Shown one piece after another: positions 58,980 to 64,000 of a stretch of 64,000 nt of DNA; the first letter of the stretch is position 1, and every line of letters begins with the position of its first letter. A program made the position numbers and the translations under genes. Source of the stretch: Dryas octopetala (lineage: Eukaryota; Streptophyta; Magnoliopsida; Rosales; Rosaceae); assembly GCA_963921425.1 (NCBI GenBank), contig OY992832.1:5394001-5458000 (forward strand), read 5' to 3'. The notes under the pieces are model-generated. The model ran no database searches. It was not told the DNA's origin and worked only from the letters and a program-made list of their open reading frames with translations.

Positions 58980-60550
58980 TTTGTGTAAACTATTCAAAAC
59001 CCCTTAATTAGAGCTTAGTTATTTTAAAACCTTCACTCTTATTAAAACTAATTCAAAACCCCTTATTAGTCACTTAAACTCTCTCAAAACCCCCTAGTCA
59101 ACTAACATCCACCTATGTCTGACCCACATTTTTTTAAATATTCCTATTATAACCCTGTTATTCAAAATCAGTTTTTTTTTATTTCTCTCATCCTCACGCT
59201 CTCTCTCTCTCTCTCTCATTCCCACACCTTCTCTATTCTCTCTCCTCCGCGTGCGGCTGTTGCCGGCGCGTGTGGCGTCATCCAACAACGATTTCCAGCA
59301 AGACCACCACCATCAACTTCATCTTTCTCTCCTCTTCCTCCCTCTGTCATCACTCGCCCCGAATCAAGCCCAAATAGCTCAGATCGCCGCGACTACGATC
59401 GGTGGTGCTCGCCGGCGATCTGCCTTTTTTGGCGGAGTTGGAATGCCGGACCACTCAAGTCTTCTTCCTCTCGACGTCTTGAGCACGATGGTATGCTCGG
59501 ATTCTCCATCCGATCAGCCACGGCGATAGATCGAAGCCACAAAGGCCGCGACTTCTCCGCCGGCGATCTGCCTTTTCCGGCAGCCATTTACGACGAGTCA
59601 CGTACCTATCTTCTTCACCTCGTTGTGCTCTTCAATTATATGTATTTGGATTGGTCCAATTGTTGAAGAAACAAGAAAACCAAAATCAAATCTCACGACC
59701 ACTGCGGCTGCTCCGCCGCGAGTGGTGGTGATTAAAACCTTATTTTATTCATTTTTTAGTGCGTGAAAATTCAGTTTCTTGGATAGGGAACTTTAAGCCT
59801 ACATTTATTGATTAAACAGTTTCAGTTCGTGAAACATGAGTTTTAAATGAATTTTAAATGAAATTATGGTTTTGAAATATGATGAATCAAATTTGCAGAT
59901 AGAAACAGATCGAGACAGTGGCGACTGTCGTGTACTCGTCACGCGTGAGGTGATTGGACGACGTTGTATTGTTGGCTACTCCTCTCATCTCAATGGCTTG
60001 TTCTATTGTTGTTTTTTTTTTTTTTTTTGATAAGGTTGCTGTGTTCTTTTTAATGAAACAGAATTCAGTAAAAGTGTAACTGTTTTAGTGAAGTGTAATT
60101 GTTCTAGTAAAGGTGTAATTGTTTTTTAATTAAGGTGTAATTGCATTTTAATCAAGGTGTAATTGTTTCATCACTTAATTCAGTTTCAGTAAGTGAATTC
60201 TTCAATTTAGTGTAACTGAATTTCTGAAATTCAGTTTCAGTGTAATTGAATTCTTGAAATTCAGTTTCAGTGTAACTGAATTCTTGAAATTCAGTTTCAG
60301 TGTAATGAAATTCAATTTCAGTGTTTGATTTTAATTTTAACGAAATATTGAGTTTTAGCAAAAACTTCAATTCCAGGAAAAAAAAAACAGTTTCACCAAA
60401 ATTCAGTTACAGTGATGTCAACATGCGTCAGCGCACGTCAGAAGGGTAATTTAGAATTATAAGTTATAAGAGGTTTTGAAAGAGTTTCTAGATGGGTGGG
60501 GGTTTAGGCAAATTTTTTTTGTGATTAGGGGGTTTAGGTACTATATATTT
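58980..60550. mobile_element. Probable non-autonomous transposon with repeat-rich interior
   Basis: Near the left end occur TTCAAAACCCCTTAAT and AAACTCTCTCAAAACCCCCT; near the right end, inverted, occur CTAAACCCCCTAATCA and AAACTCTTTCAAAACCTCTT. Between them is a GC-rich, Ser/Pro-rich reading region (59200-59600) with an internal duplication of CGCCGGCGATCTGCCTTTT (59410 and 59559) and the 30-bp minisatellite. Neither exact ends nor a target duplication could be fixed. Confidence 0.42.
60170..60325. repeat. About 30-bp minisatellite (AATTCAGTTTCAGTGTAACTGAATTCTTGA unit family)
   Basis: At least four units recur, each holding AAATTCAGTTTCAGTG and GAATTCTTGAAAT with C/T changes at the TGTAAC/TGTAAT position. 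Each unit is partly palindromic (TTCAG...CTGAA). On the minus strand it makes a repetitive TETEFQEFSY ORF. Confidence 0.8.
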
Positions 60551-62000
60551 TTATACTATCTCTTACAATATCAAATCAACCTATATCTTTATTAATAGAT
60601 AAATTTTTCTCTTGCAACTTTATTTCCTTCACCTTAATTACCATCTTTTAGGCATTTCATCCAATACTATTACTAAAATGGTAATAAGCTAAAATATCAC
60701 TCTACTCATAATTATTTGTTCTCACTTTGAAAATATGTACGTATATAGCTAAATTAGATTGTTAAGCAAATTTTTGCATATGAGATCATATGTAACTTAC
60801 CTCTCACAAACCTTTAATTATATATGAGATCATTTATTTATTTGCTAATGTTCTGCTTTCCAAAAATTAATCCAAATTTAGAATCCAAGTTCGCCTGCAA
60901 GATTTTTGGGTATTGTTGATGCAAATTTCCTTAAGAGTGATGCAACAACTTAGAAATTGTGACCAGGCTGATCCGAAGTCTTGCTGGATGATGACGTGAG
61001 ATCTTCTTGTAAGAGAAACAAGGTCAAAGGAGATGGACCGGTGTGGTACCGGCCAAACACGCTCCGATGATGAAGTCAGTGATGTGTGTTTGATGGTGGG
61101 TGAGGAAGCACAAAGGATGAACTTGGGAGAATAGGAAGAACAATGTAAATGTTCTGGGCTTATTCTCAGCAAGTTGGGTATGCTCTTGGATGAGTGAAGG
61201 CTTTGTGTAAGTGTTTGTCTGGTTAGAGGTTGATAGCTAGATCCTTGATTTTGCACATATAAGTTGGTATATATAGGCAAAGGAAATTGTGATGAGTAAG
61301 TTACCTGCATGTGGTTGGCTGGTTGAGAAAGATCCACGCGTTCGGTCGTGAACAGTCGCATGCACAGCTACCCACCTCCTTTGCATTCAATGCTGCATTG
61401 AATGCAAGTATGAAAGATTCAAGTGAACTGCCTCAGTAGTCATGAATGTGGGCTGGGTTGTCTCATTTGTCAGAAGACTTTTGTTAGGCGCATTTAAGTG
61501 TGGCGGTTCATCCCAACGTGATCTTCCTTGAAATGGCGGCGGGGAGCCGAGCCGACCCGAACTCATGTTCTTATGTGTATACATGAAGCCCATGTGTGAT
61601 CGGATCGGACATGGGATTCCTAACCGAACCGATCCAGTAGATAGGGGTCCTTCCGAGTCATAACTAGTTGACGCTAGAACTCGAAAGGAGATTCCTTCCG
61701 CGCCGAGCTGAGCCGAACCGAGACGACCGTGAAAAGATGAACACTCAATCCTTTGAAAAATCATCGGTTCGGGTCGGACCGGGCACGAAGGACTCGGCGT
61801 GGCGATTCGATTTGAGCTGACAGAGGAAGTGGCGAGCTGTGATGATTTGGAGGTCAAAGTTTGACCACTGAGAAGTCAAACACTGAAGTTGGGTCTGACC
61901 GGCCACGTGTCCAGCCATGGTTGGCTGTTGGATCGGTGTGGGTTTATCCAGAAACAGGTATCAAAACATAAAAGAAGAGAGTGAAAGGAATAATGCATTT
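60551..62000. other. Possible LTR-type repeat remnant, no gene
   Basis: The stretch 60880-61340 contains GGACCGGTGTGGTACCGGCC followed by CACTCCGATG-like sequence, a pattern I associate with solo LTRs and other dispersed plant repeats, though I cannot find paired LTRs. From 61500 to 61850 the sequence is rich in CGGTTCGG and CCGAACCG words. The minus-strand ORFs here show no domain. Confidence 0.35.
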
Positions 62001-64000
62001 TAACCAAATTACACAACGTTTAAAATCAGAGCCATTCAGAGAGAAAGAAAGAAACATTGAAACAAGGTCTCGCATGCATTATTGTTAGTGGAGGAAGGGA
62101 TCTCAAATTCTCAACAATTATCCCAAACACCCGTGTAATGACAAAGCCGCTCGCGGACGGTGCGCAGCTCGTGTACACGTAAGTACGTAACAATACGACA
62201 ACACCCATGCCGTCACACACCATCGCTCAACAATTTCTTGCTTAACACAGCAATCACCATCACCGATGCCACGTGGCGTGGATCATGCAGATAATTAACG
62301 CGTTCTCCCATCTTTATCTATTTTCGATCACGTTGCAAATGTCTGCTGACGTGTAAATGATGTAGACGCTATCTTCATTTTCCCTTTTTTTTTTCGGCTT
62401 CAAATTCTTTCCACGTTTTCATGAAGCAGTCAAAGACTCGAAGGCATCAAGTTCTTGCTGTAACTGTCTGTTACATGCTTTTTTTTTGTACCAATCTGTC
62501 TGTTACATGCTTGATCAAATGTCATTCATCAATTACACGTTTGGGGTCAACGCAATTATGATATTTACACATTTCTACAATTCTGTGAACAATATTAGCT
62601 TTCATATTAGATTTAACAATTCCCAAGTTCGACTTCTCTTGTGGTATGCTTGATAATTGATATAGAATGTGGAAATATTCCCTCAAATTATTTGAAATTA
62701 TTATATTTTTGTTACAATTAGAATCTTGTAATTTTTGAATCTTTAGAAATACATTTTAGTCACATACAAATGAATACATTTTCATAACTAAAATCCCAAA
62801 TCACCAGTTGTCATGAATGAAAGAGGAGGTTGATGCCAAATTGGAAATGGGTGGTTTTTCTTTGTTGCAGGAATGGGTTTTTGTTTTCTTGTTGAGACAA
62901 TGACCAAATTAGGTTTGTACGAACAAATTGCTTTGAGAGTTTGAGATTTGAACAAGATCGAAGAAAAAACCTACTTGGACTATTGCATGGAAATGGGAAA
63001 CAATTGATAGAATAACAAGAAAAGGGCGCAAGTTGGGGTTTACTTTGAAAATTTGAGTAAAGGTTGTTGTGAGTCGGATCTTTCTACATGGAACCAACTA
63101 AGAAACTAAGAAAACTAAGAAAAGTGAAAGAAAAAAAATGTATATATATATATGCTTTTTTATGTATGCAAAACCAAAAATAACCATAAAAGAAGGTTCT
63201 TATATTATTAATTAAGAGTCTTTTCTTTTATGTTATTCATTATGCAATATAATCTCACGATTGTAATTATTTATTTTTTATATTACTTTTTAAAGATAAT
63301 CTCTGCACAAATTTTAATGAATCATAAATTATTTAGTTATCTAACTGTTATTAAATAAATAGAGAATTTTTGTAATAATTAAATTTATCGTTAATTATTT
63401 GATAACAATGTATAATTAATTCATTTTTTACAAAAATAATCTTTCAAGAATAATTTAAAAATAAATAATTTTAATTATGAGATTACACTTCAGTATTAAC
63501 ACGATTTCAATTATAAAATTAAGTAATGTACTAACATAAGAAAGAAAAAATGCACAAGAAAGCATCTAGCATTTCCCTTTATTTAAAAAGAGGGCGACAG
63601 AAAGTAGCCCACGGGAAGTTTGAATACTGGTCTAAAGTAGCCGCTATTGCATGCCACGTTACAGGACTAGTGAGTCTTAGGGCCCACCATGCTTACGTGA
63701 ACACAGCCCACTTCATGACCCACCTACAGCCCGCTGACATGGGCATCCACTAAATATGTCATCCTCATACATAATCGTCTAGTTGGTTTTTTTTTTTTTT
63801 TTTTTTAATTTCCCTTATGAAAACGAAACTATTGAGAATTTTATAGGCAATCAACATTTTAGAGGGGCTTTGACTGATTTTGTATATTACTTAATCTTAA
63901 TGCAATGTTTAAATATATAGGGGATTATAAAATTTGAGAGCCCTCAATATTTAAAAAATTAAGATAATTCTCAATATTTAAGAAATTAAGATAATTGTCG
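62001..64000. other. Right-end intergenic region, nothing recognised
   Basis: AT-rich sequence with T-runs and short ORFs without family resemblance. Confidence 0.35.

Noticed and set aside
60867..61857. Two minus-strand ORFs of 164 and 156 codons
   Set aside because: They cover repeat-like sequence with CGGTTCGG words and show no domain; a dispersed repeat is more likely than a gene.

Overview
This is nuclear DNA from a eudicot plant. The genes have several GT-AG introns, intergenic DNA is AT-rich, and there are many (CT)n microsatellites, MITEs and one LTR retrotransposon. The proteins look closest to Rosaceae (Prunus-type) sequences I remember, but the genus is an inference. No bacterial, organellar or viral sequence was recognised.

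Layout: 192-3604 (-) 5' part of an RLT1-type homeobox-DDT gene that runs off the left edge; 4505-5155 hairpin MITE; 5690-5905 LINE remnant; 6756-9542 (-) chloroplast triose-phosphate/phosphate translocator (12 exons); 11064-12503 (+) intronless PPR gene; 13241-13879 (-) DMP/DUF679 membrane protein; about 8 kb of AT-rich spacer; 22079-22852 PIF/Harbinger-like element with a GGT-rich core; 24851-28195 (+) HSL1/HAESA-type receptor kinase; 30875-36617 an intact, very young Ty1/copia element; 37228-38238 (+) short receptor-like (pseudo)kinase; 38795-39201 and 40071-40414 small inverted-repeat elements; 43049-44910 (+) SND2/SND3-type NAC gene; 45589-45773 MULE-type MITE; 45807-47484 a larger Mutator-like element carrying what looks like a captured piece of a RAMP4/SERP gene (Pack-MULE); 48576-54657 (-) GBPL3-type guanylate-binding protein (14 exons); 55299-56135 an inverted-repeat element with a Tourist MITE nested in it; 57109-57488 another MITE; 58053-58535 (-) CC-type glutaredoxin GRXC9/ROXY19 with a TGACG-containing promoter; and a repeat-rich right end with no recognised gene.

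How the genes relate: they do not form one pathway (chloroplast carbon export, organelle RNA processing, peptide-hormone signalling, secondary-wall transcription, immunity and redox signalling). From remembered Arabidopsis locus numbers, however, they interleave two ordered series: RLT1, HSL1, SND3 and GRX480 (At1g28420 to At1g28480), and TPT, PPR, DMP, kinase and GBPL3 (At5g46110 down to At5g46070). The window therefore seems to keep an ancestral gene order that Arabidopsis later split between duplicated segments.

Gene structures were joined by hand from splice signals, reading phase and remembered family sequences. The full-gene exon sums are multiples of three (TPT 405 aa, HSL1 997 aa, NAC 325 aa, GBPL3 1067 aa). 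No alignment or search was run.
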